This document shows, piece by piece, positions 55,528-64,000 of a stretch of DNA of 64,000 nucleotides (within the stretch, counting starts at the first letter, position 1; every line of letters starts with the position of its first letter). The stretch comes from Stieleria sedimenti (GTDB lineage Bacteria > Planctomycetota > Planctomycetia > Pirellulales > Pirellulaceae). The position numbers and the translations under genes were made by a program. The stretch is from the NCBI RefSeq assembly GCF_025060895.1, contig NZ_JANZKV010000087.1, forward strand, positions 1-64,000, read 5' to 3'. Below the pieces are notes generated by a model. That model was not told where the DNA came from. It did no database searches and saw only the letters and a list, made by a program, of their open reading frames with translations.

Positions 55528-56154
55528 ATGGCTGAAAAAACTGCAAAATCTGTGATCGTCGATCCACTGGTCGACAACAACCCGATCGCCTTGCAGATCC
55601 TCGGGATCTGTAGCGCGTTGGCGGTGACGACCAAGATGGAAACATCGATCGTGATGGCCGTTGCCGTGATCGCCGTGACGGCGTTCAGCAACCTGGCCGT
55701 CAGTGCGATCCGCTCCTACATCCCCAGCAGCATCCGGATCATCGTTCAGATGACCGTGATCGCGTCGCTGGTGATCGTCGTCGACCAATTCCTGAAAGCT
55801 TACTTCTTCGACATCAGCAAGCAGCTTTCGGTGTTCGTCGGTTTGATCATCACCAACTGTATCGTGATGGGTCGCGCCGAAGGCTTTGCGATGAAGAACG
55901 GCCCCTGGCTGAGCTTCTGGGACGGGATCGGCAACGGACTCGGCTACGGCCTGGTGTTGTTGTTCGTCGCGTTCTTCCGCGAACTGTTCGGCAGCGGAAC
56001 CTTGATGGGCTATGTCATCCTGCCGCTGGACCGCAACGGCGGTTGGTACAACCCCAACAACTTGATGCTGTTGCCACCGAGTGCGTTTTTCTTGATCGGC
56101 TTCCTGATTTGGTTGATCCGAGCATACAAACCGGAACAAATCGAAGAGTCCTGA
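55528..56154 (+). CDS. nqrD: Na+-translocating NADH:quinone oxidoreductase subunit D
   Basis: A 208-residue integral membrane subunit with six helices, homologous to RnfE. Cys28 ([13 protein letters not shown]) and Cys111 ([13 protein letters not shown]) are the cysteines that, with the NqrE pair, hold the membrane-embedded iron centre. The start follows the nqrC stop by three bases. Confidence 0.95.
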   Translation: MAEKTAKSVIVDPLVDNNPIALQILGICSALAVTTKMETSIVMAVAVIAVTAFSNLAVSAIRSYIPSSIRIIVQMTVIASLVIVVDQFLKAYFFDISKQLSVFVGLIITNCIVMGRAEGFAMKNGPWLSFWDGIGNGLGYGLVLLFVAFFRELFGSGTLMGYVILPLDRNGGWYNPNNLMLLPPSAFFLIGFLIWLIRAYKPEQIEES

Positions 56155-56164
56155 GGATAGAACC

Positions 56165-56812
56165 ATGTCAGAAATCATAGAAACCCATCTCAGCATCTTG
56201 CTGAAAGCCGTCTTCGTCGAAAACCTCGCGTTGGCATTTTTCCTCGGGATGTGCACGTTCCTTGCGATCAGCAAGAACGTCAAAACGGCCATCGGGCTGG
56301 GCATCGCCGTGATTGTGATCGAAGCGATCACGGTGCCGGCCAACCAGTTCATTTACGCCTGGTTCCTCAAGAAAGGGGCTTTGACGTGGGCGGAGGGATT
56401 GCTTCCCGTTTCGCCCGGTTACTTCGCGACCGTCGACCTGACCTTCCTCGGGTTTATCAGCTACATCGGCGTGATCGCCGCCATGGTTCAGATCCTGGAA
56501 ATGTTCTTGGACAAGTTTTTCCCCGCGCTTTACAACACGCTGGGGATCTTCCTTCCGCTGATCACGGTGAACTGTGCCATCCTGGGTGCGTCGCTGTTCA
56601 TGCAAGAACGTAACTACTCGTTCGCCGAGTCGTGCACCTACGGCTTGGGCTGCGGGATCGGTTGGGCGCTCGCCATCGCGGCGCTTGCCGGCATTCGGGA
56701 AAAGATGAAATACAGTGATGTCCCCCCGCCGCTTCGCGGTTTAGGAATCACGTTCATCACGGTCGGGCTGATGGCGCTCGCATTCATGTCGTTTAGCGGA
56801 ATCCAGCTGTAA
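56165..56812 (+). CDS. nqrE: Na+-translocating NADH:quinone oxidoreductase subunit E
   Basis: A 215-residue integral membrane subunit, the antiparallel partner of NqrD. Cys30 ([15 protein letters not shown]) and Cys137 ([14 protein letters not shown]) are its iron-centre ligands. Helix pattern and length fit the family. Confidence 0.95.
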   Translation: MSEIIETHLSILLKAVFVENLALAFFLGMCTFLAISKNVKTAIGLGIAVIVIEAITVPANQFIYAWFLKKGALTWAEGLLPVSPGYFATVDLTFLGFISYIGVIAAMVQILEMFLDKFFPALYNTLGIFLPLITVNCAILGASLFMQERNYSFAESCTYGLGCGIGWALAIAALAGIREKMKYSDVPPPLRGLGITFITVGLMALAFMSFSGIQL

Positions 56813-56887
56813 CGCGGCTGTTGTACGTTCAGCGAAAGCAACTTTGACCAGACGATACTCAGAAACCTCAAATCAAATCGATCCGAT

Positions 56888-58108
56888 ATGGGCACCGTAA
56901 TCCTTGGCATCGCAATGTTCACCCTGGTCGTGGTGGCGTTGGTGGTCTTGATCCTAGGCGCGAAAGCGCAACTTGTTGCGTCAGGCCCCGTGAAGATCAT
57001 GATCAATGACCAAAAAGAGATCGAGGTTCCCGCCGGCGGAAAGCTGTTGGGTGCCCTTGCCGATGCCGGCGTGTTCGTCTCCAGCGCCTGCGGCGGCGGC
57101 GGAACCTGTGCCCAGTGTAAGGTCAAGGTTCACGAAGGCGGCGGCGAAATTCTGGCCACCGAAAAAGACCACATCACGAAGAAAGCCGCTCGCGAAGGCG
57201 AACGCCTCTCTTGCCAAGTGGCCGTCAAGCAGGACATGAACGTCGAGGTTCCCGCCGAAGCGTTCGACACCAAGAAATGGGATTGCACAGTCCGTAGCAA
57301 CCACAACGTGGCCACCTTCATCAAAGAGTTCGTGCTGGAACTGCCCGAAGGCGAGGACGTCAATTTCAAGGCCGGTGGTTACATCCAAATTGAATGTCCA
57401 CCCCACGTGGCGAACTATAAAGACTTCGACATCGAAGAAGAGTACCACGAAGACTGGGACAAGTACGACATCTGGCGATTCGTATCGAAGGTCGATGAAC
57501 CCGTGATCCGGGCGTATTCGATGGCGAACTATCCGGGCGAAAAAGGCATCATCATGCTGAACGTCCGCGTCGCCACCCCGCCGCCGAGGAACCCCGAACT
57601 GCCGCCGGGAAAAATGAGCAGCTGGATCTTCAGCCTCAAACCGGGTGACAAGGCCACCATCAGTGGTCCCTACGGAGAATTCTTCATCAAGGACAGCGAC
57701 GCCGAGATGGTCTACATCGGCGGTGGTGCCGGAATGGCCCCACTGCGGAGTCATATCTTTGAATTGTTCAAACGGCAAAAGACGAACCGAAAGGTCAGCT
57801 ACTGGTACGGCGGCCGAAGTCTGCGTGAACTGTTCTACATCGATCACTTCCGCGACATCGAAAAGGACTTCCCAAATTTCCAGTTCAACATCGCACTGTC
57901 CGATCCGTTGCCCGAAGACAATTGGGACGGCTACCAAGGCTTCATTCACCAGGTGTTGCTGGACAACTACCTGAGCAAGCACCCGGCGCCCGAAGACATC
58001 GAGTACTACATCTGTGGCCCGCCGATGATGAACCAGGCCGTGTTCCGCATGTTGGACGATTTGGGTGTCGAACCGGAAAACATCGCCTACGATGACTTCG
58101 GCGGCTGA
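56888..58108 (+). CDS. nqrF: Na+-translocating NADH:quinone oxidoreductase subunit F
   Basis: A 406-residue NADH-oxidising subunit. An N-terminal helix (~3-25) anchors it. The 2Fe-2S ferredoxin domain has Cys68, Cys74, Cys77 and Cys109 ([15 protein letters not shown] then LSCQVAV). The FAD domain has RAYSMANYP and the NADH domain [16 protein letters not shown], with the C-terminal [14 protein letters not shown] and YDDFGG end. It takes electrons from NADH into the pump. Confidence 0.95.
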   Translation: MGTVILGIAMFTLVVVALVVLILGAKAQLVASGPVKIMINDQKEIEVPAGGKLLGALADAGVFVSSACGGGGTCAQCKVKVHEGGGEILATEKDHITKKAAREGERLSCQVAVKQDMNVEVPAEAFDTKKWDCTVRSNHNVATFIKEFVLELPEGEDVNFKAGGYIQIECPPHVANYKDFDIEEEYHEDWDKYDIWRFVSKVDEPVIRAYSMANYPGEKGIIMLNVRVATPPPRNPELPPGKMSSWIFSLKPGDKATISGPYGEFFIKDSDAEMVYIGGGAGMAPLRSHIFELFKRQKTNRKVSYWYGGRSLRELFYIDHFRDIEKDFPNFQFNIALSDPLPEDNWDGYQGFIHQVLLDNYLSKHPAPEDIEYYICGPPMMNQAVFRMLDDLGVEPENIAYDDFGG

Positions 58109-58164
58109 TCTTGATTGAGACGATGGAGTCGGCACGGTCCATTCCCCAACGATCGATAACAACC

Positions 58165-59508
58165 ATGATGATCCAACAAACGCGACGAGCATTGCTGCTG
58201 GTCGCGTTTCTTTCGTTTCCCCTGGCAGAATTCAATACCACTCCGGCGGGCGCCCAGAACGAATCGGCTCCGCGAACGATTCGCGAGTACCGCGGCAAGA
58301 CGATGGGCACGTCGTACATGGTCAAAGTCGCCGGTGCGGAGGGGGTGGACGACCAGACGCTGCGGTTCGCCATCGATGCCGAACTGCGACGTGTCAACGA
58401 CCAAATGTCGACCTATTTGAAGTCGTCGGAGATCAGCAAATTCAATCGCTCGACCAGCACCGAGTGGTTTGATGTGAGCGTCGAATTCGCCGGTGTCGTC
58501 GCAGAAGCTCAATCGATCGCCGAGAAAACGGACGGCGCGTTTGACATCACGGTCGCGCCGCTGGTCAACGCGTGGAATTTTGGTCCCACGGAACGTTCGT
58601 CGGCGGTTCCCGACCCGGACACGATTTCAAAACTGATGGCGACGGTCGGCTACAAGAATCTGGAAGTTCGAACCGCTCCGCCGAGTCTGCGGAAACGGAT
58701 CCCCGAATTGCAGATTGATCTCTCGTCGATCGCCAAGGGGCACGGTGTCGATCGAGTGGTCGACAAGTTGGCTGAGCTCGGAGCGGGGGATGTGTTTGTC
58801 GAAATCGGTGGCGAGGTGCGGACCAGCGGCGACAAGCCCGGCGGCGCCTGGAAGGTCGGTATCCAATTGCCCGATGCCGCCAAGGACACCGTGATGATCG
58901 CCCATCCGATGTTGCAGAACGAACCGGCTGGTAACGCGATGGCGACGTCGGGAGATTACCGCAACGTGTATGTCGTCGACGGCAAACGGTATTCGCACAC
59001 CATCGATCCGCGGACCGGTTCACCCGTGGAACACGATCTCGCATCGGTGACCGTGATCGCCAAAAGCTGCATGCAGGCCGATGGCTGGGCGACCGCCCTG
59101 AATGTGCTGGGACCGGAGCCTGCCTTGGCGATCGCAACGCAAAACAACCTTCATGCATTGCTCGTCTCGCGCAGCGGGGCGAAGGAGTATCAAATGGTGG
59201 GCACCGGAATTTTGGCACAGTACGCCCAGGCGACGCCCGATACGGCGGAAACCACCAGTTGGTTGGCGGCACTGGTACCGATCGCCATCCTGACCTTCGG
59301 CGTGTTTTCGATTTTACTGTTCGCGATGGCGATCGGAGTCGTTTTCGGTCGGCGATCGATCAGCGGTTCCTGCGGCGGATTGGCGAACAAAACGAACGAA
59401 GACGGCAGCACCAGTTGCTCCCTGTGCAGCAATCCCTCCGACGCCTGCAAGGAACTGCGAGAAAAGATGGACTCCAGTCAATCGGATTCCAAACAGTCGG
59501 CGAGGTAG
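58165..59508 (+). CDS. apbE: ApbE FAD:protein FMN transferase fused to NqrM-like iron-centre maturation domain
   Basis: A 447-residue fusion. After a signal peptide (MMIQQTRRALLLVAFLSFPLAEF..., ~1-32), residues ~40-345 are ApbE, which links FMN to threonines of NqrB and NqrC. Visible motifs are GKTMGTSYMV, LSSIAKGHGVDRVVDKL, VEIGGEVRTSG and HTIDPRTGSPVEHDLASVTVIA. The C-terminal ~80 residues add a membrane helix (LAALVPIAILTFGVFSILLFAMAIGVVFGRR) and a Cys cluster GSCGGL...SCSLC...DAC (Cys403, 418, 421, 428), the layout of NqrM (DUF539), needed for the NqrDE iron site. In other bacteria nqrM is usually a separate gene. ATG 58165 is preferred over upstream TTG 58111. Confidence 0.9.
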   Translation: MMIQQTRRALLLVAFLSFPLAEFNTTPAGAQNESAPRTIREYRGKTMGTSYMVKVAGAEGVDDQTLRFAIDAELRRVNDQMSTYLKSSEISKFNRSTSTEWFDVSVEFAGVVAEAQSIAEKTDGAFDITVAPLVNAWNFGPTERSSAVPDPDTISKLMATVGYKNLEVRTAPPSLRKRIPELQIDLSSIAKGHGVDRVVDKLAELGAGDVFVEIGGEVRTSGDKPGGAWKVGIQLPDAAKDTVMIAHPMLQNEPAGNAMATSGDYRNVYVVDGKRYSHTIDPRTGSPVEHDLASVTVIAKSCMQADGWATALNVLGPEPALAIATQNNLHALLVSRSGAKEYQMVGTGILAQYAQATPDTAETTSWLAALVPIAILTFGVFSILLFAMAIGVVFGRRSISGSCGGLANKTNEDGSTSCSLCSNPSDACKELREKMDSSQSDSKQSAR

Positions 59509-59514
59509 AGACAA

Positions 59515-59537
59515 GTGGCGTAAGCGTCCAGCTTGCG
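59515..59537. repeat. Single copy of the GCGTAAGCTTCCAGCTTGCG dispersed repeat
   Basis: The copy here reads GTGGCGTAAGCGTCCAGCTT with one change from the core (T to G) and continues GCG. It sits in the 56 bases between the convergent apbE-nqrM and HAD genes, without a visible inverted partner. Other copies are at 2341-2398 and in the array 26344-26613. Confidence 0.75.
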
Positions 59538-59564
59538 TTGCCGGAATCTCTCTTCCGTTTGCCG

Positions 59565-60263
59565 CTAGCGCAGCAGTTGCCACAACCGCTGGTCCAGTAA
59601 CGATTCGGCGACCAGCATCGCGCCGCTGAAGTCCTGTTCACGCGTGTGCTCGTTGGGGATCGCAACGACGTTTGCGCCCGCCGCGCAGCCGTTGCCGCTG
59701 TCTTCGAGCACCAGCATCTGTTGCGGTTGAAGCTGGAATTTTTCGGCCGCGGTGAGGTACATCTCCGGGTGCGGTTTGCCTTGGCGGACGTCGTCGCCGG
59801 TCAACACAAAGGTGAGTGATTGCCGCCAGTGCAGTTCGGCGAAGATCACGTCCACCCATTTTCGGCGACTGCTGGTGGTCAACGCAAACGGAACGCCACT
59901 GTGTTGCAGCAGTTCGATCCACTCTTCCAATCCCGGCATCGGCCGCAGCAGTCCCGGTAACAGCTCGCCGTACAGCTGGTCCGATTCGGCCAGTAACTCT
60001 TCCGCGGAATCGTCCAGGGCGTGATAATCGATCATTTGCTGGACGGCTGCCGTACCGATCCGCCCCATCATCCGTGCCTGTAGGGCCGCACTGTAGCGGT
60101 GTCCGCGTCGTTGTAAAATCGTGTCGCCGACTTGCCAATAAATCCGTTCGGTATCGAACAGCAATCCGTCCATGTCCAGGGCGACTCCCGCCACCGCGGG
60201 AATCGGCTCGCTATCATCTCGCTGGGTGATCGGTTCAAATACTCGGTGTGGCGGCGTCGCCAT
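59565..60263 (-). CDS. HAD-superfamily phosphatase (beta-phosphoglucomutase-like)
   Basis: A 232-residue HAD hydrolase. Motif I is LDMDGLLFDTE (~29-39). Motif II is ALTTSSRRKWVDVIF (~125-139), with Lys in GDDVRQGKPHPEMYLTAAEKF (~152-172), and motif IV is LVLEDSGNGCAAGANVVAIPN (~183-203). A cap domain lies between motifs I and II. ATG 60263 starts 31 bases from the GTG of the divergent gene; the longer in-frame version to 60470 would overlap that gene. Substrate unknown: a sugar phosphate is typical. Confidence 0.88.
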   Translation of the reverse strand: MATPPHRVFEPITQRDDSEPIPAVAGVALDMDGLLFDTERIYWQVGDTILQRRGHRYSAALQARMMGRIGTAAVQQMIDYHALDDSAEELLAESDQLYGELLPGLLRPMPGLEEWIELLQHSGVPFALTTSSRRKWVDVIFAELHWRQSLTFVLTGDDVRQGKPHPEMYLTAAEKFQLQPQQMLVLEDSGNGCAAGANVVAIPNEHTREQDFSGAMLVAESLLDQRLWQLLR

Positions 60264-60294
60264 TTCTGTCCCTTTTCGCTTTTGCGCAATTGCC

Positions 60295-61608
60295 GTGTCT
60301 GGATCGGTCGACCGAATTCTTACCAACTGGTCCATCGATGGAACAGGCCCGCTGACGCGTGGGATCAGCGAAGTCAGTACGTCGGGGTGGATCGACGAGG
60401 ACGCGACGCATTGGTCGATCGAGCCATTCTTGCCGATCGAAACACAGACCTTGGTCGAGTACCTGAGCAATCGGGCGGAGAAAACCGCCGGACTGGATCC
60501 AGCCGGACGCGACGCCTTTCAATCCGCGGTCCAAAAGATCAGTGACCACGTGGCGGCGAAGACGTCACAGTACCACGCCCAATTTTCGGATCGGTACCAC
60601 GCGGTGGATCCGGACAGCGATTGCAAAATTCCGATTGATCTGCAAAGCGAGCAGGTCGTCGATCACTCCCAGCGGCTGATGGAGTTGTGTGATCAGATCC
60701 TGGCCGATGCCGCCTACCAGAAGCTAAGCCAGGAGGACATCGAGAAATGCGTCGGGGTTTCGAGCCATTGGGGTGTCCCGATGAGTGCGAATTTCGGCCT
60801 CTTTCAACAACTGGCCGTTTATGCCCGCGGGGACATCATCGGGCGGCGATACAAACGACGTCTGCAGAACCTGTATCGCATGGAGATGGTCGATGTCGCC
60901 ATCTACCAACGGCTCGTGGTGCTCTTTCAACTGGCCGAAGACCACGAGCGTGGCGAAATGCTCTCGGCCGGGCAGTTCCATTTGCGGATTTTTAAAAACA
61001 TTCCCAAACAGGACGTGGACATGTTGTTGCCGGGCACGCAAGTTCGGCTCAGCAAACTGGATCGCGTCAAGGTGATCGCGCCCAGCCTGGGTGGATGGCT
61101 GTTGTCGCTGCAAAAGATCTCGCGGTTCGTGCTGGTCACCCTTGCGTTGGCCGCCTATTACTCCACCGCCCTGGTGATCGGTTTGATCCTCGCCGGGATC
61201 GGCTACTGTGTCAAAAGTTTTTTCAGCTACTTCCAAACCAAGAATCGCTATCTGTTGGATCTGACGCGGAACCTTTACTTTCAAAAGCTGGATACCAACG
61301 CCGGCGCCGCGTTTCAAATCATCCAACAAGCCGGCCGTCAATCGACCAACGAAGCCTCACTGGCGTACTACGCACTGGCGACAGAAGCCGAACCGATCAG
61401 CCGGCGAAGACTGAGACGCAAATGCGAGCGATTGATCCGTGAGGCGATTGAGGTCGAAATTGATTTCCGAGTCGACAGAGCGCTCGAAACACTGTTGCAA
61501 CTCGGTCTGGTGACAGAAACGATCGATCAGAAGCTATGTCTTGTGACTGGGGCGGGCTCTGCAGGAGCGGAGGAAACGGGGCGGCAGAATGATGGGGTGG
61601 CAGAATGA
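60295..61608 (+). CDS. TMEM143/DUF3754-like membrane protein
   Basis: A 437-residue protein. WSIEPFLPIETQTLVEYLSNRAEKT (~38-62) matches the start of the TMEM143/DUF3754 family, and the central RRYKRRLQNLYRMEMVDVAIYQRLVVLFQL and LRIFKNIPKQDVDMLLPGTQVRLSKLDRVKVIAPSLGG segments fit the same group. Two membrane helices follow (~283-325: FVLVTLALAAYYSTALVIGLILAGIGYCV), then a helical C-terminus. GTG 60295 is the likely start; the upstream ATG 60172 overlaps the HAD gene. The last ~12 codons (ETGRQNDGVAE) are encoded by a dispersed repeat. Function unknown. Confidence 0.6.
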   Translation: MSGSVDRILTNWSIDGTGPLTRGISEVSTSGWIDEDATHWSIEPFLPIETQTLVEYLSNRAEKTAGLDPAGRDAFQSAVQKISDHVAAKTSQYHAQFSDRYHAVDPDSDCKIPIDLQSEQVVDHSQRLMELCDQILADAAYQKLSQEDIEKCVGVSSHWGVPMSANFGLFQQLAVYARGDIIGRRYKRRLQNLYRMEMVDVAIYQRLVVLFQLAEDHERGEMLSAGQFHLRIFKNIPKQDVDMLLPGTQVRLSKLDRVKVIAPSLGGWLLSLQKISRFVLVTLALAAYYSTALVIGLILAGIGYCVKSFFSYFQTKNRYLLDLTRNLYFQKLDTNAGAAFQIIQQAGRQSTNEASLAYYALATEAEPISRRRLRRKCERLIREAIEVEIDFRVDRALETLLQLGLVTETIDQKLCLVTGAGSAGAEETGRQNDGVAE

Positions 61609-61762
61609 TGGGGGAGGCAGAATGATGGGGGCAAAACAATGGGGGCAAAACGATGAGGACAGAGTCATCGGGCAAACTCCTCAAGTCTCCCGCATACCAT
61701 TATTCTGCCCCGTATCATTCTGCCACCCTCTCCCCATCGTCTTGCCCCCCATCGTTTTGCCC
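61581..61762. repeat. Inverted cluster of GGCAGAATGATGGGG units
   Basis: Three direct copies of GGCAGAATGATGGGG (61583-61630) are followed by GCAAAACAATGGGG and GCAAAACGATG copies. From ~61698 the reverse complements follow (CATTATTCTGCCCC, ATCATTCTGCCA, CCATCGTCTTGCC, CCATCGTTTTGCCC), so the whole is a palindromic cluster of ~180 bases between the convergent DUF3754-like and surface-protein genes. The left end is translated as the C-terminus of the former. Confidence 0.85.
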
Positions 61763-61778
61763 ACTCGCCTCCGCTTCC

Positions 61779-64000
61779 CTACCCGCCAAATCCGATCGGC
61801 CGATTGGCATGCCGATGCCCTTTGGCAAGCGACTGTCGAGCTGACCCGCAATAGACGGCATTGAATTCGTACCGGTCGTCGTAGGCAGTCCAAGGTTGCA
61901 GGGAGTGGTAATGTGTTTGTCCGTGGGGTAATCCCAGGGCGTCGAAGCTGTCACCGGTGCTCGCAAACGTCTCCGCCGCGGTGCTGATTTCTTCGAACTC
62001 CACACGCACCTCTTCTTCCTGATCCAAACCCTGGAATTGCATCATCCAGTTGCCGCCCATGTCCGCGAAGACGGATGCGCTGACGATTTGATATCCGTCG
62101 GAATCGTAGAGCGTTGCCTGAATTCTCGCTCCCGGACGTGCGGTACCCGAAAAGATCGGGTCTGCGACAAGCCGTGGTATCTGCTGGCTGAGCAACCGAT
62201 TGGGAATCACTGTGAATTCACTTTCGTATTGCCTGGCAACGTCAAACGGGTTGCTGAAGCTGTTGAAACCGTCAAATGTGAAGTAGGTCAGCGACGTGGG
62301 CGTCGGATCGTCAAAGCCGCCGGTGTCACCCGGTGCGTTGGGGTTGTTGCTGCCAGGATCGGCGCCTGAGTCCGACCAATCGGTCACACGTCGGATCGTT
62401 TGGTTGGATTGATTCAACACGGGGCGGCCCGCAGCGTCGACGGGCATGCCCGCCGCCATCGCCTGATTGACCAAGTGTACGTCGGCTTGACCGGATGTCG
62501 GTTTGACCTGTACCACCAGTTGCACCAAAACCTGCTCGCCCGGTGCGAGACGTCCGCTGCTGCCGTCAAACATGTTTTGTGATGGATTGTCAGCGTACCC
62601 GGGCTGGAGGTTCGGATCGACCGTCGCAGAACTTGCGACGATGGTGGGGGCGGAGACGACGGAGTCAAAGTTGTCTCCAAATTGGGATTTGACATCGTCG
62701 AGCAGTTCGATGTTTTCCAAGTAAACCGTGCCGGTGTTTTCGACCATGATTTGGATCGTCACCAGCGACGACATCCCGACCCGCTGCACGTGCGTGACGC
62801 GTTTGGCGACGCCGATTTCCACGAATTCCAGCGACACCGGATCGTCGGGGTCATTGTCGTCGTCGCTGTGGTCATCGGGGTTGGCCGGATCACCATCGAC
62901 GTTGGTCGGATCGGTGGGGTCGTCCGACCGGTCCCAGACCATTTGGCCTGTCGCCGGATCTTTCGCCGTGATGACGGCTTGGGTTTCGAAATCGCCACTG
63001 GCGTCGTCGCGCACCGAATCCAGCCTGCGTTCCGGAGCATCGGGATCAACTTCGATCGTGAGCCGGATCACCAGGAACTGGCCGGATTCCAATCGGCCCG
63101 ATTCGGCGGCGTCGATCAGCGACGTCCCGGTACCCTGCCCGGAGTATTCGGCATTCAATTTCGGAACGTCGCTGGCATCACCGTCCATCACGGACGGTGC
63201 CGAGACGATTCCGACGAAAGCGCGTCCCAAATGGTCTCGCAGGTCCTCCACCAACACCAGCTCCTCCAAGGGGGTCGAGCCGTTGTTTTCGATGCGAATT
63301 TGATAGGTCACGTCGTAGTTGCCCGACACCCCGCTAGCCGACGGGACGGGCGAGCCGATGATTTGTTTCGTCAGACCGAGCATTGGAATCCGGTGGATGT
63401 TTGGATCGTCAGGCTCGTTGTCGGCAATCGGATCCAGTTCGACATTCGTCGGACGATCCGGGTCATCACTCAAGTCGACTGCGGCCAAGCCAGAAACCTC
63501 CCCGAAAGCGCGCACCTGGGCTTGAGCGATCATGGAACCATTGTCGACCGAGATGCCTGGTGCATCCGGATCGACTTCTACCGTGAATCGAATCGTCACG
63601 GATTCGCCTTGCAGCACGCGATTGAAGACGCCGGCAGAGTTGTCCACGATGGAGGGATTGATCGAGGTCCCGTCGTAGGCGGTATTTAACGTCAGGGGAC
63701 GGTCTGCCGTCGTGTGGATCACGGCCGGGGGGACCACTACACTGACGAATCCGTTGCCGAACAGGGTCGAGAAGTCTTCGTCGATCGCAATCTGTGTCAG
63801 TGGATCGTTGCCGGTGCTGGTGACCGTCAACTCGTAAGTGATGTCAACATTGCCGGTGGTTCCCGATGCCGCCGGTGTCGTTGCGATCGTCGACTGCGTG
63901 ATCTCCACCAGCGGATGGATGATCGTCGATGTTTCGTGTGCCTGGGCCACGTAGTCGTCTTGACCGGCGTGGCCACCGTCGCCGTCGCGTTCGCTGTTGT
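61779..64000 (-). CDS. Large surface protein with DUF11-like repeat modules (partial)
   Basis: The C-terminal >=739 residues of a large exported protein; the reading frame is open to the window edge, so the N-terminus lies outside. It has three ~130-residue beta-rich modules of the DUF11/isopeptide-repeat kind. Each opens with a pattern like EIT-S-x-x-x...GNVDITYELTVTSTGNDPL, GVSGNYDVTYQIRIENNGSTPLEEL or GMSSLVTIQIMVENTGTVYLENI, and ends in VxVDPDAP-type strands. Asp/Pro-rich linkers between them (DDPTDPTNVDGDPANPDDHSDDDNDPDD) resemble calcium-binding stalks. No sorting signal is visible at the C-terminus (…NRPIGFGG). Confidence 0.75.
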   Translation of the reverse strand, partial: NSERDGDGGHAGQDDYVAQAHETSTIIHPLVEITQSTIATTPAASGTTGNVDITYELTVTSTGNDPLTQIAIDEDFSTLFGNGFVSVVVPPAVIHTTADRPLTLNTAYDGTSINPSIVDNSAGVFNRVLQGESVTIRFTVEVDPDAPGISVDNGSMIAQAQVRAFGEVSGLAAVDLSDDPDRPTNVELDPIADNEPDDPNIHRIPMLGLTKQIIGSPVPSASGVSGNYDVTYQIRIENNGSTPLEELVLVEDLRDHLGRAFVGIVSAPSVMDGDASDVPKLNAEYSGQGTGTSLIDAAESGRLESGQFLVIRLTIEVDPDAPERRLDSVRDDASGDFETQAVITAKDPATGQMVWDRSDDPTDPTNVDGDPANPDDHSDDDNDPDDPVSLEFVEIGVAKRVTHVQRVGMSSLVTIQIMVENTGTVYLENIELLDDVKSQFGDNFDSVVSAPTIVASSATVDPNLQPGYADNPSQNMFDGSSGRLAPGEQVLVQLVVQVKPTSGQADVHLVNQAMAAGMPVDAAGRPVLNQSNQTIRRVTDWSDSGADPGSNNPNAPGDTGGFDDPTPTSLTYFTFDGFNSFSNPFDVARQYESEFTVIPNRLLSQQIPRLVADPIFSGTARPGARIQATLYDSDGYQIVSASVFADMGGNWMMQFQGLDQEEEVRVEFEEISTAAETFASTGDSFDALGLPHGQTHYHSLQPWTAYDDRYEFNAVYCGSARQSLAKGHRHANRPIGFGG

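Noticed and set aside
56981-58192. 403-residue minus-strand ORF
   Set aside because: Antisense shadow of nqrF.
62682-63689. 335-residue plus-strand ORF
   Set aside because: Antisense to the surface protein; open only because of the Asp/Pro-rich codons opposite.

Overview
The window looks like a chromosomal segment from a planctomycete, most likely a Pirellulaceae member of the Rhodopirellula/Rubripirellula/Stieleria type. This rests on moderate-to-high GC, a DUF1559 pseudopilin-like protein, a DUF1592/PA14 planctomycete cytochrome next to a Tat-targeted DUF1552 protein, a DUF1570 protein, twin-arginine Gfo/Idh/MocA oxidoreductases, and many short dispersed palindromic repeats between genes. 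No phage, insertion sequence, CRISPR array or rRNA operon was seen. The order is that of a housekeeping/accessory chromosome region, with about 52 protein genes, one tmRNA and one tRNA.

Layout. 1-6.7 kb: a secreted Pro-rich protein, tmRNA (ssrA) with its terminator, a glutaredoxin-CcdA-like membrane protein, a HemG-like flavodoxin, a small membrane protein, an isoprenylcysteine methyltransferase-like protein, a PolX-type helix-hairpin-helix protein and a c-type cytochrome lipoprotein. 6.9-12.8 kb: an outer-membrane porin-like protein divergent from a three-gene ABC exporter (ATPase, FtsX-type permease, HlyD-type adaptor). 13-17.7 kb: unrecognised genes, the DUF1559 protein and small membrane/lipoproteins. 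17.7-20.2 kb: a sigma-54 activator with a Cys-rich GAF domain, divergent from an AhpD-like peroxidase. 20.5-22 kb: a coiled-coil secreted protein, a decayed GDSL hydrolase and tRNA-Asp. 22.3-29.8 kb: a PfkB kinase, two Gfo/Idh/MocA oxidoreductases, a six-unit 45-bp repeat array, and a TauD-like dioxygenase / MFS / TauE-type exporter operon. 29.8-35.3 kb: a symporter fused to a solute-binding domain, a Wzz-like protein and a TIM-barrel isomerase. 35.9-43.8 kb: DUF1592 and DUF1552 proteins, a parvulin operon and a DUF1570 protein. 43.9-51.5 kb: NadB, old yellow enzyme, STAS plus histidine kinase, two lipoproteins (one His-rich) and BipA. 52-59.5 kb: a complete nqrABCDEF operon ending in an apbE gene fused to an NqrM-like domain. 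59.6-64 kb: a HAD phosphatase, a TMEM143/DUF3754-like membrane protein and the C-terminal part of a large surface protein that runs off the window.

The clearest functional unit is the sodium-pumping NADH:quinone oxidoreductase. All six subunits, the flavin-attaching enzyme ApbE and the iron-centre maturation factor NqrM are encoded in one run, with the last two fused into one polypeptide. Other noteworthy architecture: a dicarboxylate/amino-acid symporter with a tethered periplasmic solute-binding domain, a sigma-54 activator with four clustered cysteines facing a peroxidase gene that has a fitting -24/-12 promoter, and several palindromic repeat families. One family forms a 45-bp array between operons and also lies in frame inside the glutaredoxin-CcdA gene.

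Functional calls rest on recognisable motifs and protein composition read by eye; no database search was run.
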